DNA of 64,000 bases from Quadrisphaera sp. RL12-1S (GCF_014270065.1 NZ_JACNME010000005.1:1-64000); one strand, 5' to 3'; numbered from the stretch's first letter, positions 1 to 8,728 are shown. Program-made: numbers and translations. The notes: generated by a model from the letters alone, not told the origin.

Positions 1-333
1 TACCGACCCTCAGTGCTGCTGGCCGCCCACGTGCGCACCCGCGACGGGGTCTGCATCTCCCCGGTCTGCCACCACAGCGCCCGCGCCGGGGCCACCCAGC
101 TGGACCACACCACCGCCTGGGGCTCCTCGACCCCCACCCGCCTGCGCGGAGGACTCACCCAAGCCGGCAACCTCGGCTGCATCTGCCAGCGCTGGCACAC
201 CGCCAAGACCCACGGCGGCTGGGACCTGACCCAGCCCAGCCCCGGCACCTTCACCTGGACCTCACCGACCGGACGGGTCTACCACCGCAGCGCCACCCCA
301 CTGCTGCCCGACCTCACCGACGTCCTGGACTGA
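1..333 (+). CDS. HNH endonuclease domain protein (DUF222 type), 3' part
   Basis: The reading frame is open from base 1, so the start lies upstream; only about 110 C-terminal residues are present. They form an HNH nuclease domain: a first Cys pair (CISPVC), the DH of the HNH core in QLDHTTAW, a conserved Asn in GNLGC, then a Cys/His pair followed by HTAKTHGGW. This is the usual C-terminal end of actinobacterial DUF222-HNH proteins. These are multicopy and often move with mobile DNA; their role is unclear. A GTG at base 13 is in frame but would cut into the domain, so it is not the true start. Fold call is firm; function is inferred only. Confidence 0.8.
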   Translation, partial: YRPSVLLAAHVRTRDGVCISPVCHHSARAGATQLDHTTAWGSSTPTRLRGGLTQAGNLGCICQRWHTAKTHGGWDLTQPSPGTFTWTSPTGRVYHRSATPLLPDLTDVLD

Positions 334-492
334 CCATCGCCTCGAGTCCCCGGACCACCGCAGCCGACCGCACCTCTCCGGCCGGGCCGCGCGGGCCCGG
401 GTCCCTCGAGCGCTGTCACGCTCAGCAGGCCTGGAGCTCGCAGAGCCGGGCGCTCAGACCGGTCACCCCCGGGCGCAGCACCACGCGACCGG

Positions 493-519
493 GTCACGTC
501 CCCTGTAGTGGTGTAGATC
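493..519 (+). repeat. Left terminal inverted repeat of the IS256 element
   Basis: A 27-base sequence ending in GTGGTGTAGATC is mirrored at 1960-1986 with three mismatches. It lies just inside the 8-bp target duplication and downstream of the transposase gene. Confidence 0.9.
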
Positions 520-550
520 GTTCTCACCGTGCGGGGTCAGCTGGTGGGGA

Positions 551-1830
551 TCATGCCGTCATGGCGGCTCCGGTGTCGATGCTGGTGCCGCCTGCCGTGA
601 CGGTACCGGTGGTGGCCGGCAGGGCTGCGATGTTGGTGCCGTTCAGCGCCGCCATCGACGCCTCCGACAGGTAGCGCCGATCGCCGGCGGCCCACTCATC
701 GTGGGCCTCGATCAGCACACAGCTGGTCAGGCGCAGCAGGGCTGCGTCGTTGGGGAAGACCCCGACGACGTCGGTGCGGCGCTTGACCTCCTTGTTCAAC
801 CGCTCCAAGGGGTTGGTCGACCAGATCTTCTTCCAGTGCGCCGCGGGGAAGCCGGTGCTGATGATCGGAACGCCAGCACGTCCTCGCGGGCGCCGTCCAT
901 CACCGCGGCCACCTTGGGGTGGGTGGCTTGGAAGCTGGCCGCGACGTGGTCCCACTGCGCGGTGACGCCGGCTGCGGTCGGCTGGGCGAACACCGTCCTG
1001 TAGGCGGCGGTGACGACCTCACCGTCGGCCTTGGCCACGTGGGCCAGCAGGTTGCGAGCGAAGTGCACCCTGCACCGTTGCCAGCTGGCTCCGGACATGG
1101 CCTTGGTGATCGCCTTCTTCAGGCCCTCGTGGGCGTCGCTGATCACCAGCGCCACCCCGGACAGCCCCCGGCGCTTCAGGGACGTCAGGAACGCCTTCCA
1201 GAACACCTCCTCCTCGGAGTCACCGACGTCGACGCCGAGGACCTCACGGTGACCTTCGGCGGTGACGCCGGTGGCGATGACCACCGCGCGACTGACGACG
1301 CGGTGGCCGACGCGGGCCTTGCAGTAGGTGGCGTCCAAGAACACGTACGGGTAGCTGGTCTCACCGAGGGGTCGGTCGCGGAAGGCAGCCACCTCGACAT
1401 CGAGGTCGGCGCAGATCCTGCTGACCTCGCTCTTGCTGATCCCAGACGCCACCCCGAGGGCGGCGACGAGGTCGTCGACCTTCCTGGTGGACACCCCATG
1501 GACGTAGACCTCAGCGGCAACGGCGAACAGCGCCTGGTCGATGCGGCGGCGCCGCTCTAACAGGGAGGGGTAGAAGGAGCCGGTGCGCAGCTTCGGTAGG
1601 CGCAGGTTCAGGTCCCCGGCGGTGGTCGAGAAGGTCTTGGGTCGGGTGCCGTTGCGCAGCGCGGTTCGCTCATCGGTGCGCTCGTAGCGTCCGGCGCCGA
1701 TCACCGCGCCGGCTTCGGCGTCGATGAGCTTTTGCAGGGCGTCTTCGGTGATGCGGCGGATCCGGTCGTTCTCGGTCGTGTCGTGCAGTTCCGCCAGCAG
1801 GGTCAGCAGGGCAGAGTGGTCGTTGGTCAT
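551..1830 (-). pseudogene. IS256-family transposase, frameshifted
   Basis: The ATG at 1830 (MTNDHSALLTLLAELHD) begins a transposase of about 420 residues. The first two DDE acidic residues are in the upstream frame, in VFLDATYCKAR and LVISDAHEGL. Near 855-875 the frame breaks: the upstream frame reads into nonsense, while the other frame continues with GFPAAHWKKIWSTNPLERLNKE, which carries the third catalytic residue (E of NPLERLNKE), and ends at 551. One base change of frame separates the parts, so no intact DDE enzyme can be made unless ribosomes shift. IS256 transposases are normally a single frame, so this is read as inactivation; a sequencing error is the alternative. Confidence 0.88.
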
Positions 1831-1959
1831 CGCGCGTTGTGTCCTTTGGCGTGAGTTCCTTGGCGGGTTCTCACTGACCATCGCGCGGTGACCGCTCAAC
1901 TTGATCGTCTGTGGGCCGTCGATGTGGACGGCCGCGTGGATCACCGGGAGCGGATCCGG

Positions 1960-1986
1960 GATCTACACCACTTCACGGGACATGAC
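1960..1986 (-). repeat. Right terminal inverted repeat of the IS256 element
   Basis: This is the reverse complement of 493-519 with three mismatches, directly inside the second copy of the CGCGACCG target duplication. It lies upstream of the transposase start, where IS256 promoters usually sit. Confidence 0.9.
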
Positions 1987-2744
1987 TCGCGACCGCACCC
2001 GCCACCAGAGCCGCCGCCGTCGTCGTCACGCGACGAAGTCCAGGTGGGGAGGACACGGGGGTAGAGCTCCGCGAGGTCCGCCGTTCCCCCACCCAGCAGC
2101 TCCAGGGTGATCTCGGCGTCGGCATCGCCGCGGTGCCACACGGCCACGACGGTGCGTCCGTCTGCGTCGAGCCGGAGCGCGACGGCACCGCCGTCCCACT
2201 GCGGGTGGCTGCGTCCCTCGGGACCCGAACGCCGTCTGCCGGTCGGTGGTGGAGTCGGCCAGGCCGGTGTTCCCGAACAGCGGCGTCACGCTCCAGCGGA
2301 ACTCGGCCACCTGCTCGCAGCGCCCGGTGTGCAGCCGCAGCGCCAGCGGGTCGGTGCCAGCGGGCAGCACGGCGCCGGTCGCCAGCGTGGACACCGCCTG
2401 GATCACCACCGATCCGCCGCCGGTGAACCGCGTGCTCACCTCGAGGCCCGTGGCCTCGTCGCGCTGGACGACGACGAGGACGCGCGCGTCCTCGTCGTCG
2501 TCCTGGGCCTCCTCGCGGTGGGAGGCGTGGCGCAGGCGCCGCCCGACCCCGGTGTCGGTGAGCCTCGGCCCCGTGCGGGCCCGACCGTCACCGGTGAGGA
2601 GCACCTCGACGAGCGGCTGCGTCGCACCCGTCGGCCGGGTGCGGCCGGGCGCCGAGACCCACCAGCCGGACCGGTGCCTCGTCGCTGTGGCTGAGCACCA
2701 GCTCCAGCGCACCGGTCGACCAGCGGGTCACGGTCGCCCCTGGG

Positions 2745-3770
2745 TCAGGCCGACAGCGCCGGGATGACCTGCTGCTCGAACAGCTCCACGCCGGAGGTGT
2801 CCGTGGCGATCTCGGGGAAGTAGACGATCGGGTAGGTCATGCCAGCCGCCACGAGCGGGCGCAGGTTCTCGACGATCTGCTCGGGCGTGCCGACGGTGAT
2901 GGACTCGTCGTAGGACTTTGCCACCTCCGCCTGCGCCACCTCGGCGCCCACGCGCTGCGTGAGGCGGTCGAGGATCCACGCGCGGCGGTCAGCCACCTCC
3001 TCCTCGGTCTCGGCCACGATGACGTTGTAGTTGGCCGAGCGGGTGATGGCCGAGTAGTCGGTGCCGAGGTCCTCGCAATGGCCCTGGAGCACCTGCGACT
3101 TGTGCTGGAAGCCCTCGAGGTCTCCGGAGAAGTTCGTGTACTGGGCGTGCTGGGCGGCGATGCGCAGCGTCTTCTTCTCGCCACCGCCGGCGATCCACAG
3201 CGGGATGCCGCCCTCCTGCAGGGGCAGCGGGTTGCACAGGGCGCCGTCGGTCGAGTACTGGCTGCCGGAGAAGGTGGACGTGCCGGTGGTCCAGAGCTGC
3301 TTGAAGATCTCCACGCCGTCGGCGAGCTGCGCCAGGCGCTCGCCGGCGCGCGGGAAGCCGTAGCCGTAGGCGCGCCACTCGTGCTCGTACCAGCCGGCGC
3401 CGATGCCCATCTCGACGCGGCCGCCGGAGACCACGTCCACGGTGGCGGCGACCTTGGCCAGGTAGGCGGGGTTGCGGTAGTCCATGCACGTGCACATCTG
3501 GCCCAGGCGCACGCGGTCGGTGGCGGCGGCCAGCGCCGCCATGAGGGTCCAGGCCTCGTGCACGGCGTCGTCGGTGGGGCTGGGGACCGGGTGGAAGTGG
3601 TCGTAGACCCACACCGACTCCCAGGGGGTGCCCTCGCGGTCGGCCAGCTGGGCCACCGAGCGCATGGCGCGCCAGTGGTCGGCCGGCTCGAGGCCGACGA
3701 GGTCGAGTCGCCACCCCTGGGGGACGAAGAGGCCGAAGCGCAGGTCGGTGCTGACAGCGTCGTTGCTCAC
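2745..3770 (-). CDS. F420-dependent LLM-class oxidoreductase
   Basis: A 341-residue luciferase-like monooxygenase fold protein. The N-terminus RFGLFVPQGW and blocks VYDHFHPVP, RVRLGQMCTCMDYRNPAYLAK and GRVEMGIGAGWYEHEW are the usual TIM-barrel cofactor-binding segments of F420-type LLM enzymes, close to the TIGR03560 group. These soluble enzymes use F420 or FMN to oxidise or reduce small organic compounds; the substrate cannot be read from sequence. The decayed alpha-galactosidase frame starts 13 bases after its stop, so the two were once an operon. The start ATG lies 64 bases from the divergent gene at 3835. Confidence 0.85.
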   Translation of the reverse strand: MSNDAVSTDLRFGLFVPQGWRLDLVGLEPADHWRAMRSVAQLADREGTPWESVWVYDHFHPVPSPTDDAVHEAWTLMAALAAATDRVRLGQMCTCMDYRNPAYLAKVAATVDVVSGGRVEMGIGAGWYEHEWRAYGYGFPRAGERLAQLADGVEIFKQLWTTGTSTFSGSQYSTDGALCNPLPLQEGGIPLWIAGGGEKKTLRIAAQHAQYTNFSGDLEGFQHKSQVLQGHCEDLGTDYSAITRSANYNVIVAETEEEVADRRAWILDRLTQRVGAEVAQAEVAKSYDESITVGTPEQIVENLRPLVAAGMTYPIVYFPEIATDTSGVELFEQQVIPALSA

Positions 3771-3834
3771 GGGGTGTCACGTTAAACCACACGGCGGCCG
3801 CCGTCACCCCTGGTGCCCGCGCCATGCTGGGAGC

Positions 3835-4710
3835 GTGAGCAGCGCACCGATCGCCGTGACCGGGTCCACGGGCGCCGTGGGCGGGCGGGTGGCGCGCCGC
3901 CTCAGCGGCCAGGGCCGCGCGCTGCGGCTGCTGGTGCGCGACGCCTCCCGAGCGCCGCAGCTGCCGCGCAGCGAGGTGGCGGTGGCCCCCTACGACGACG
4001 GCGACGCCGCCCGCCGGGCCCTCGCCGGCGCCGAGGTGCTCTTCATGGTGTCGGGGTCGGAGAGCCTCGACAGGGTCGACCAGCACCGCGCCTTCATCGA
4101 CGCCGCCGCCGACGCCGGGGTGCGCCACCTCGTCTACACGTCCTTCCTCGGCGCGGCGCCCGACGCCGTCTTCACCCTCGCCCGCGACCACCACGCCACC
4201 GAGCAGCACCTGCGGGCCGCGCAGCTGCGCACGGGCATGGCGTGGACGGCGCTGCGCGACGGCCTCTACGCCGACTTCCTGCCCGCGATGGTCGGGGAGG
4301 ACGGCGTGCTGCGCGGCCCCGCGGGCGAGGGCCGGGTCGCCGCGGTGGCGCAGGACGACGTCGCCGACGCGGCCACCGCCGTGCTGCTCTCCGCCGCGGC
4401 GGGGTCCACCGAGCACGCCGGGGCGCGCTACGACCTGACCGGCCCGGAGGCGCTCACGCTCCACGAGGTGGCCGCCGTGGTGGCGCGGGCGACGGGGCGG
4501 CCGGCGCGCTACCAGCCGGAGACGCTCGAGGAGGCCTTCGCCTCCCGCGCGGTCTACGGGGCGCCCGACTGGCAGGTGGAGGCGTGGGTGTCGACGTACA
4601 CCGCCATCGCCGCAGGCCAGATGGACGCGGTGAGCACCGCGGTGGAGCAGCTCGCCGGGCACCCGGCGCGCACCCTGGAGGAGGTCCTCTCAGGCCAGCG
4701 ACAGCGCTGA
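3835..4710 (+). CDS. NmrA/NAD(P)H-binding atypical SDR family protein
   Basis: A 291-residue protein starting at a GTG. The N-terminal IAVTGSTGAVGGRVARRL is the GxxGxxG dinucleotide-binding turn of atypical short-chain dehydrogenases (NmrA / NAD(P)H azoreductase / YtfG-like). RHLVYTSFLGA fits the middle strand of this family, and the rest is typical substrate-domain sequence (TGPEALTLHEVAAVVARATGRP). It probably acts in the cytosol on quinones or as a redox sensor; which one is not visible. A CATGCT box six bases before the GTG hints at a leaderless transcript. A strong hairpin overlaps its stop codon. Confidence 0.78.
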   Translation: MSSAPIAVTGSTGAVGGRVARRLSGQGRALRLLVRDASRAPQLPRSEVAVAPYDDGDAARRALAGAEVLFMVSGSESLDRVDQHRAFIDAAADAGVRHLVYTSFLGAAPDAVFTLARDHHATEQHLRAAQLRTGMAWTALRDGLYADFLPAMVGEDGVLRGPAGEGRVAAVAQDDVADAATAVLLSAAAGSTEHAGARYDLTGPEALTLHEVAAVVARATGRPARYQPETLEEAFASRAVYGAPDWQVEAWVSTYTAIAAGQMDAVSTAVEQLAGHPARTLEEVLSGQRQR

Positions 4711-4719
4711 GAGGACCTC
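4681..4719 (+). terminator. Hairpin spanning the stop codon of the NmrA-like gene
   Basis: The arms 4681-4693 and 4707-4719 are perfectly complementary over 13 bp (GAGGTCCTCTCAG) with a 13-nt loop. The TGA at 4708-4710 lies in the right arm. No T-run follows, which is usual for high-GC actinobacterial terminators. Confidence 0.65.
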
Positions 4720-4778
4720 GTCACCGCCCGGCACCGGAGCGTCACGCTGCGGGAACGCCGAGGTCGTCCACTGGGTCC

Positions 4779-5996
4779 ATGGCCGACCTCTTCTCCCCCT
4801 TCACGCTCAAGGGCGTCACCCTGCGCAACCGCATCGTCATGTCGCCCATGACGATGTACCGGTCCGTGGAGGGTCACGCGAACGACTTCCACGTCATGCA
4901 CCTGGGCGCCCGCGCCGCCGGCGGCTTCGGGCTGGTCTTCCCCGAGCAGATTGCCATCACCCCCGACGGCCGCACCACCGTGCACTGCGGGGGCCTCTAC
5001 GACGACCGCCAGATCGACGGCTGGAAGCGCACCACCGACCTCGTCAGGGCGATGGGCGGGGTCAGCGCCGTCCAGCTCGGCCACACCGGCCGCAAGGGCA
5101 GCGCCGTGGCTCCCTGGGAGGGCGGGCACCAGGTCGCCGCCGACCACCCCGAGGGGTGGCGCTGCAAGGCGCCCTCGGCGGTGCCCTACGGCGCGGACCA
5201 CCCGCACCCCGTCGACGAGCTGAGCGTCGAGGAGATCAAGGGCGTCCACCGGGCGTACGCCGACGCCGCGGTGCGGGCCGTCGAGGCCGGGTACGAGTGG
5301 GTGGAGATGCACTACGCCCACGGGTACCTCGGGGCGAGCTTCTTCTCCCCGATCGCCAACCGGCGCACGGACGCGTACGGGGGCAGCCTGGAGAACCGCG
5401 TCCGGTTCCACACCGAGGCCCTCGACGCCGTGCGTGCCGTGCTCCCTGAGCGCATCCCGCTGACCATGCGCCTGGGCGCGGACGACCTGCACGCCGCCGG
5501 GGCCACCATGGACGAGGCCGTCGCCGCGGTGGCCCTCATGAAGGAGCACGGCCTGGACATGGCCGACATCTCCGCGGGGTTCAACACCCCCGAGATGGAC
5601 GGCACCCCGCTGGGTGAGCCGATGGGCTTCCTGTCCCGGGCGCTGCGCGTCAAGCGCGAGGTGGGCATCCCGGTGGGCGTCAGCTGGAACCTCGGCGTGC
5701 CCGCCAACGCCGAGCGCGCGGTGCGGGAGGGCCTCGACCTGGTCTTCCTCGGGCGGCCGGCCCTGGCCAACCCGCACTGGCCGGTGTGGGCCGCGCGCGA
5801 GCTGGGACACGCCTCCCCGTTCGACCTGGTCCCGGAGGACTACGGCTGGTGGCTGAAGAACTTCCGCGGCCACGCCCCCAGCATCGGCTGGCCGGAGCCC
5901 CTGGGCGCCGGGCCCGCCATCGACCTGGACGCCGCACCGTCGTCGTCCCTGCCCCACCAGGGTCGCCACGAGCCGGCCGGAGCCAGCGCCCGCTGA
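4779..5996 (+). CDS. NADH:flavin oxidoreductase, Old Yellow Enzyme family
   Basis: A 405-residue FMN-dependent TIM-barrel ene-reductase. It begins LFSPFTLKGVTLRNRIVMSPM, the classic OYE start. It has the VSAVQLGHTGRKG strand and the substrate-site segment MHYAHGYLGASFFSP, followed by NRRTDAYGGSLENR, the OYE family fingerprint. The final barrel strand GLDLVFLGRPALANP binds the FMN phosphate. It resembles the single-domain YqjM/XenA class and reduces activated C=C bonds with NAD(P)H. The usual HGAHGYL here reads HYAHGYL, keeping the spacing of the two histidines. The C-terminal 40 residues after GHAPSIGWPEPL are a loosely ordered tail. Confidence 0.88.
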   Translation: MADLFSPFTLKGVTLRNRIVMSPMTMYRSVEGHANDFHVMHLGARAAGGFGLVFPEQIAITPDGRTTVHCGGLYDDRQIDGWKRTTDLVRAMGGVSAVQLGHTGRKGSAVAPWEGGHQVAADHPEGWRCKAPSAVPYGADHPHPVDELSVEEIKGVHRAYADAAVRAVEAGYEWVEMHYAHGYLGASFFSPIANRRTDAYGGSLENRVRFHTEALDAVRAVLPERIPLTMRLGADDLHAAGATMDEAVAAVALMKEHGLDMADISAGFNTPEMDGTPLGEPMGFLSRALRVKREVGIPVGVSWNLGVPANAERAVREGLDLVFLGRPALANPHWPVWAARELGHASPFDLVPEDYGWWLKNFRGHAPSIGWPEPLGAGPAIDLDAAPSSSLPHQGRHEPAGASAR

Positions 5997-6013
5997 TCCT
6001 CGCCTGCGCGCCA

Positions 6014-6054
6014 GCGCGTCCCGCCACGTAGGTTCCCCTCGTGGCGGGACGCGC
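6014..6054 (+). promoter_or_regulatory. Hairpin and leaderless promoter at the SDR start
   Basis: The arms 6014-6028 and 6040-6054 pair perfectly over 15 bp around an 11-nt loop. The loop contains TAGGTT (6029-6034), a good -10 box six bases before the GTG at 6041. The right arm covers the start codon and the first codons. It may end upstream transcription; once transcription starts at the GTG, the left arm is absent from the mRNA. Confidence 0.55.
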
Positions 6055-6757
6055 GTGGATCACCGGCGGCGGGTCGGGCGTCGGTGCGGCGTGCGCGCTC
6101 GCGCTGGCGGCCGTCGGGTACGAGGTGGTGGTCTCCGGGCGCCGGGGTGACCGGCTCGAGGCGGTGGCGGCCGCGGTCCGCGCGACCGGCGGCGCGGCCA
6201 GCGCGCTGCCGCTGGACGTGGCCGACGCCGAGGCCGTCGCCGCGGCCGGGCGGGTGCTGGAGGACGCCGGCGGTGTGGACGTGCTGGTGGCGGCGGCGGG
6301 CCTGAACTCGCGGCGGCGCCACTGGGACGACCTGGACCTGCCCGCTCTGGACGCCATCGTCGCGGCCAACCTCACCGGGCTCGCCCACTGCGCGGCCGCG
6401 GTGGTGCCGGGCATGCACGACCGCGGCGACGGGCTCGTCGTCGTCGTGAGCTCGCGGGCGGCGGTGCGCGCGTCGCCGGGGGCGGGGGCCGCGTACCGGA
6501 TGAGCAAGTCCGGCGCCGGCGAGCTGGTGGCCAGCCTCAACGACGACCTCGCCGGCACGGGCGTGCGCGCCACGCACCTGTGCCCGGGCGACATCGCCAC
6601 CGACTTCGTGGAGGCGCGCCCGCACGCGCCCGACGAGGAGGCGCGCTCGGTGATGCTCACCCCCGACGACGTCGCCCGGGTGGTCGCCTTCATCGCGACC
6701 ACGCCGGCGCGGGTGCGCATCGACGAGCTGGTGGTCTCCCCCAGCGCCACCCCCTGA
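6041..6757 (+). CDS. Short-chain dehydrogenase/reductase
   Basis: A 238-residue classical SDR. WITGGGSGVGAACALAL is the Rossmann TGxxxGxG motif. VDVLVAAAGLNS corresponds to the NNAG motif. Catalysis would use Ser in VVVSSRAAV and the YxxxK pair in AYRMSKSG. CPGDIATDF follows as the usual PG motif. It should oxidise or reduce an alcohol or ketone with NAD(P); the substrate is not identifiable. The GTG start is supported by the -10 box exactly six bases upstream. Confidence 0.88.
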   Translation: MAGRAWITGGGSGVGAACALALAAVGYEVVVSGRRGDRLEAVAAAVRATGGAASALPLDVADAEAVAAAGRVLEDAGGVDVLVAAAGLNSRRRHWDDLDLPALDAIVAANLTGLAHCAAAVVPGMHDRGDGLVVVVSSRAAVRASPGAGAAYRMSKSGAGELVASLNDDLAGTGVRATHLCPGDIATDFVEARPHAPDEEARSVMLTPDDVARVVAFIATTPARVRIDELVVSPSATP

Positions 6758-6770
6758 GCCCCCCTCTCAG

Positions 6771-6786
6771 TACGGTCTGGGGCGTG
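6771..6786 (+). promoter_or_regulatory. Leaderless -10 box before the gene at 6784
   Basis: TACGGT at 6771-6776 lies seven bases before the GTG start at 6784, placing transcription initiation on or next to the start codon. No ribosome binding site is seen, which fits a leaderless mRNA. Confidence 0.55.
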
Positions 6787-7731
6787 GCGAAGAAGAAGGT
6801 GCACCGGCCCAAGAAGGCGAACGCCCAGAAGCCGCGGCGCCGTCCGCTGGGCCGCGGCTCCGGCCCGGTGGTCGACGACGGCGCGTGGGCGTCCGACCCG
6901 GGCGCGCAGCAGTACCTGGGCGCGGGTGACCCGGCGGACCGGCTCGACCTGGCGCGCGACGGCTACGAGGACGATCCCGAGACCGTCGCCGAGCGCGAGG
7001 CCCGTCTGGCGCTGCTCGCCGAGGTCGAGGCGATCCCCGAGGAGCGGGTGGCCGCGGCGCTGCTGTCGAACCCGCTGGTGGCCCACCTCGGCGAGGTGCT
7101 GCTGTCCGGCGCCACCGACGACGCCGACCCCGTGGTCGCCGCGACCGACGGTCTGCGCCCGCCGGCGGACGACGAGGTCGCCGTCCTGAGGCGCTGGAGC
7201 CGCGCCGCGCTGCTCCTGGACGACGCGGGCGAGCGGGAGGAGCTGGCCGCCGAGTGGCGCGAGGGCGGTCAGGCGCAGCTGCTGGCGGCGCGCGCGGCGC
7301 TCGCGCAGCACCTCATGGCCGTGGTGGAGGGCAACGACACCGAGCTGCAGGACGAGTCGCTGGCGTGGCTCGGCGGTGCCGCTGCCACCGGGGAGCTGCC
7401 GACCGAGGTCCCGGACGGGGTGGACCGCGCCGAGCTGGCGGACGCCCTGCTCGACGTGGAGCGCGGCGAGGTGGTCATCGACCTGGTGGCGCGCCTGGCC
7501 CTCACGGGCCGGGTGCAGCTGGCGGAGGTCGTCGGGGACTCGATCGCCGGTGAGCCGGTGCTGCGCGACGTCCGGCTGCTCGCGGCGGCGGGTCTGTTCG
7601 CGGTCGAGGAGACCGGTGACGGCGTGCACGTCCAGGTGGACCCGGACCTGCGCGGCGTGCTGCTCGACGTGGCCGACGACCTGGTCACGGCCCTGCACGA
7701 CGACGACCTCGACGACCTCGACGGGGTCTGA
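6784..7731 (+). CDS. Conserved hypothetical protein with basic N-terminus
   Basis: A 315-residue protein I do not recognise. The first 25 residues are strongly basic (AKKKVHRPKKANAQKPRRR), followed by an acidic, alanine- and leucine-rich helical body with no membrane segment or signal. The C-terminus is an acidic run (HDDDLDDLDGV). The basic head suggests nucleic-acid or ribosome contact, but that is only inference. It is followed after seven bases by the GNAT gene, so the two probably form one transcript. Confidence 0.72.
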   Translation: MAKKKVHRPKKANAQKPRRRPLGRGSGPVVDDGAWASDPGAQQYLGAGDPADRLDLARDGYEDDPETVAEREARLALLAEVEAIPEERVAAALLSNPLVAHLGEVLLSGATDDADPVVAATDGLRPPADDEVAVLRRWSRAALLLDDAGEREELAAEWREGGQAQLLAARAALAQHLMAVVEGNDTELQDESLAWLGGAAATGELPTEVPDGVDRAELADALLDVERGEVVIDLVARLALTGRVQLAEVVGDSIAGEPVLRDVRLLAAAGLFAVEETGDGVHVQVDPDLRGVLLDVADDLVTALHDDDLDDLDGV

Positions 7732-7738
7732 GCGGCCC

Positions 7739-8728
7739 GTGCGGCACGTCCTGCGGTACGAGGACCTCGTGGCCGGGCGGCGGGTGGTGGTGCGCCACCG
7801 GCTGCCCGACGGGACGGCGAGCGACGCGCTCGGGGAGCTCGTGGCCGTGGACGACGAGCGGCTGGTGGTGGCGACGCGGCGGGGCGAGGTGGTGGTGGCC
7901 CGCGCCGACGTGCTCGCCGCGAAGGGCGTGCCGCCCGCTCCCGCGCGGCGGACCGGAACTGCGATCAGCACCGACGACCTCGAGCGGGTGGCGGCCGAGC
8001 ACTGGCGCCCCGCGGAGCGCGAGGACCTCGGCGACTGGCGCCTGCGGGCGGCGGGCGGCTTCACCGGGCGGGCCAACTCGGCGCTGGCCGTGGGCGACCC
8101 GGGGTGCGACCTCGACGCCGCGCTGGAGCGGGTGCGCGCGTTCTACGCGGCGCGCGACCTCGAGGCCGTGGTGGCCGCACCGACGGGGCCCCTCACCGCT
8201 GAGCTCGAGCGGCGCGGGTGGGCCGTGCGCACGCCCACGCTGGTCATGACGGCCCCCGTGCCCGCCCCCTCCCCCTCGGTGGCGGTGGACCCCGCGGTCA
8301 GGCTCGACAGCGAGCCGGACGACGCCTGGCTGGCGGGCTACCAGAACCGCGGGCCCGTCGGCGAGGCCGGCCGGCGGGTGCTGCTGTCCGCCGACGAGCA
8401 GGTCTTCGCGAGCGTGCGCCCCTCCACCGCCAACGCCGGCGACGACGGCGGCGGCGGCGGCGAGGTGCTCGCGGTGGCGCGCGGCTCGCTCTCCCGGGGC
8501 GGCGCGGGCACCTGGCTGGGGCTGTCGGCGGTGGAGACGGCACCGGAGCACCGGCGTCGCGGCCTCGGGCTGCGCCTCACCGGGGCGCTGCTCGCCTGGG
8601 GCGCCCAGCGGGGCGCGGGCGCGGCGTTCCTGCAGGTGGCGGCCTCGAACGACGGCGCCCGCGCCCTGTACGAGAGGTCCGGGTTCGCGGTCCACCACGA
8701 GTACCGCTACCTCGTCGCGCCCGGCTGA
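7739..8728 (+). CDS. GNAT-family N-acetyltransferase, Rv0428c-like
   Basis: A 329-residue protein in two parts. Residues 1-70 form a small beta-rich, SH3-like domain (YEDLVAGRRVVVRHRL; GELVAVDDERLVV), as seen in the mycobacterial Rv0428c family. The C-terminal half is a GNAT fold with the acetyl-CoA loop PEHRRRGLGLRLTGALL (R/QxxGxG/A motif) and the terminal ALYERSGFAVHHEYRYL. It would transfer an acetyl group to an amine; the acceptor is unknown. An in-frame acidic and glycine-rich linker (NAGDDGGGGGEV) interrupts the GNAT domain. The GTG start is seven bases after the preceding stop. Confidence 0.8.
   Translation: MRHVLRYEDLVAGRRVVVRHRLPDGTASDALGELVAVDDERLVVATRRGEVVVARADVLAAKGVPPAPARRTGTAISTDDLERVAAEHWRPAEREDLGDWRLRAAGGFTGRANSALAVGDPGCDLDAALERVRAFYAARDLEAVVAAPTGPLTAELERRGWAVRTPTLVMTAPVPAPSPSVAVDPAVRLDSEPDDAWLAGYQNRGPVGEAGRRVLLSADEQVFASVRPSTANAGDDGGGGGEVLAVARGSLSRGGAGTWLGLSAVETAPEHRRRGLGLRLTGALLAWGAQRGAGAAFLQVAASNDGARALYERSGFAVHHEYRYLVAPG

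Larger units (their letters stand above)
492..1987. mobile_element. IS256-family insertion sequence, complete ends
   Basis: Ends are defined by 27-bp terminal inverted repeats at 493-519 and 1960-1986 that match at 24 of 27 positions, one base inside each end. The element is flanked by an exact 8-bp direct repeat, CGCGACCG, at 484-491 and 1988-1995, the size expected for IS256-family target duplications. The single gene inside, on the minus strand, is an IS256 (mutator-type) transposase. Removing the element and one repeat restores a reading frame across the junction, independently confirming the boundaries. Confidence 0.92.
422..2731 (-). pseudogene. Decayed GH36-like alpha-galactosidase gene, split by an IS256 element
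   Basis: On the minus strand a GTG at 2731, 13 bases after the upstream LLM gene stop, opens a reading frame resembling the N-terminal domain of actinobacterial GH36 alpha-galactosidases (TRWSTGALELVL; QPLVEVLLTGDGRARTG). The frame shifts near 2640 and again near 2225, then continues as RSHPQWDGGAVALRL and VAVWHRGDADAEITLEL down to the IS boundary at 1988. Removing the IS and one target-site copy lets the frame run on through 491 to 422, ending LSARLCELQAC and a stop, a plausible GH36 C-terminus. About 270 codons remain against some 700 in the family, so the catalytic barrel appears to be missing. Decay is well supported; the GH36 assignment is moderate. Confidence 0.55.

Noticed and set aside
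919-1560. Plus-strand frame inside the IS element
   Set aside because: It lies fully antisense to the transposase and shows no family features.
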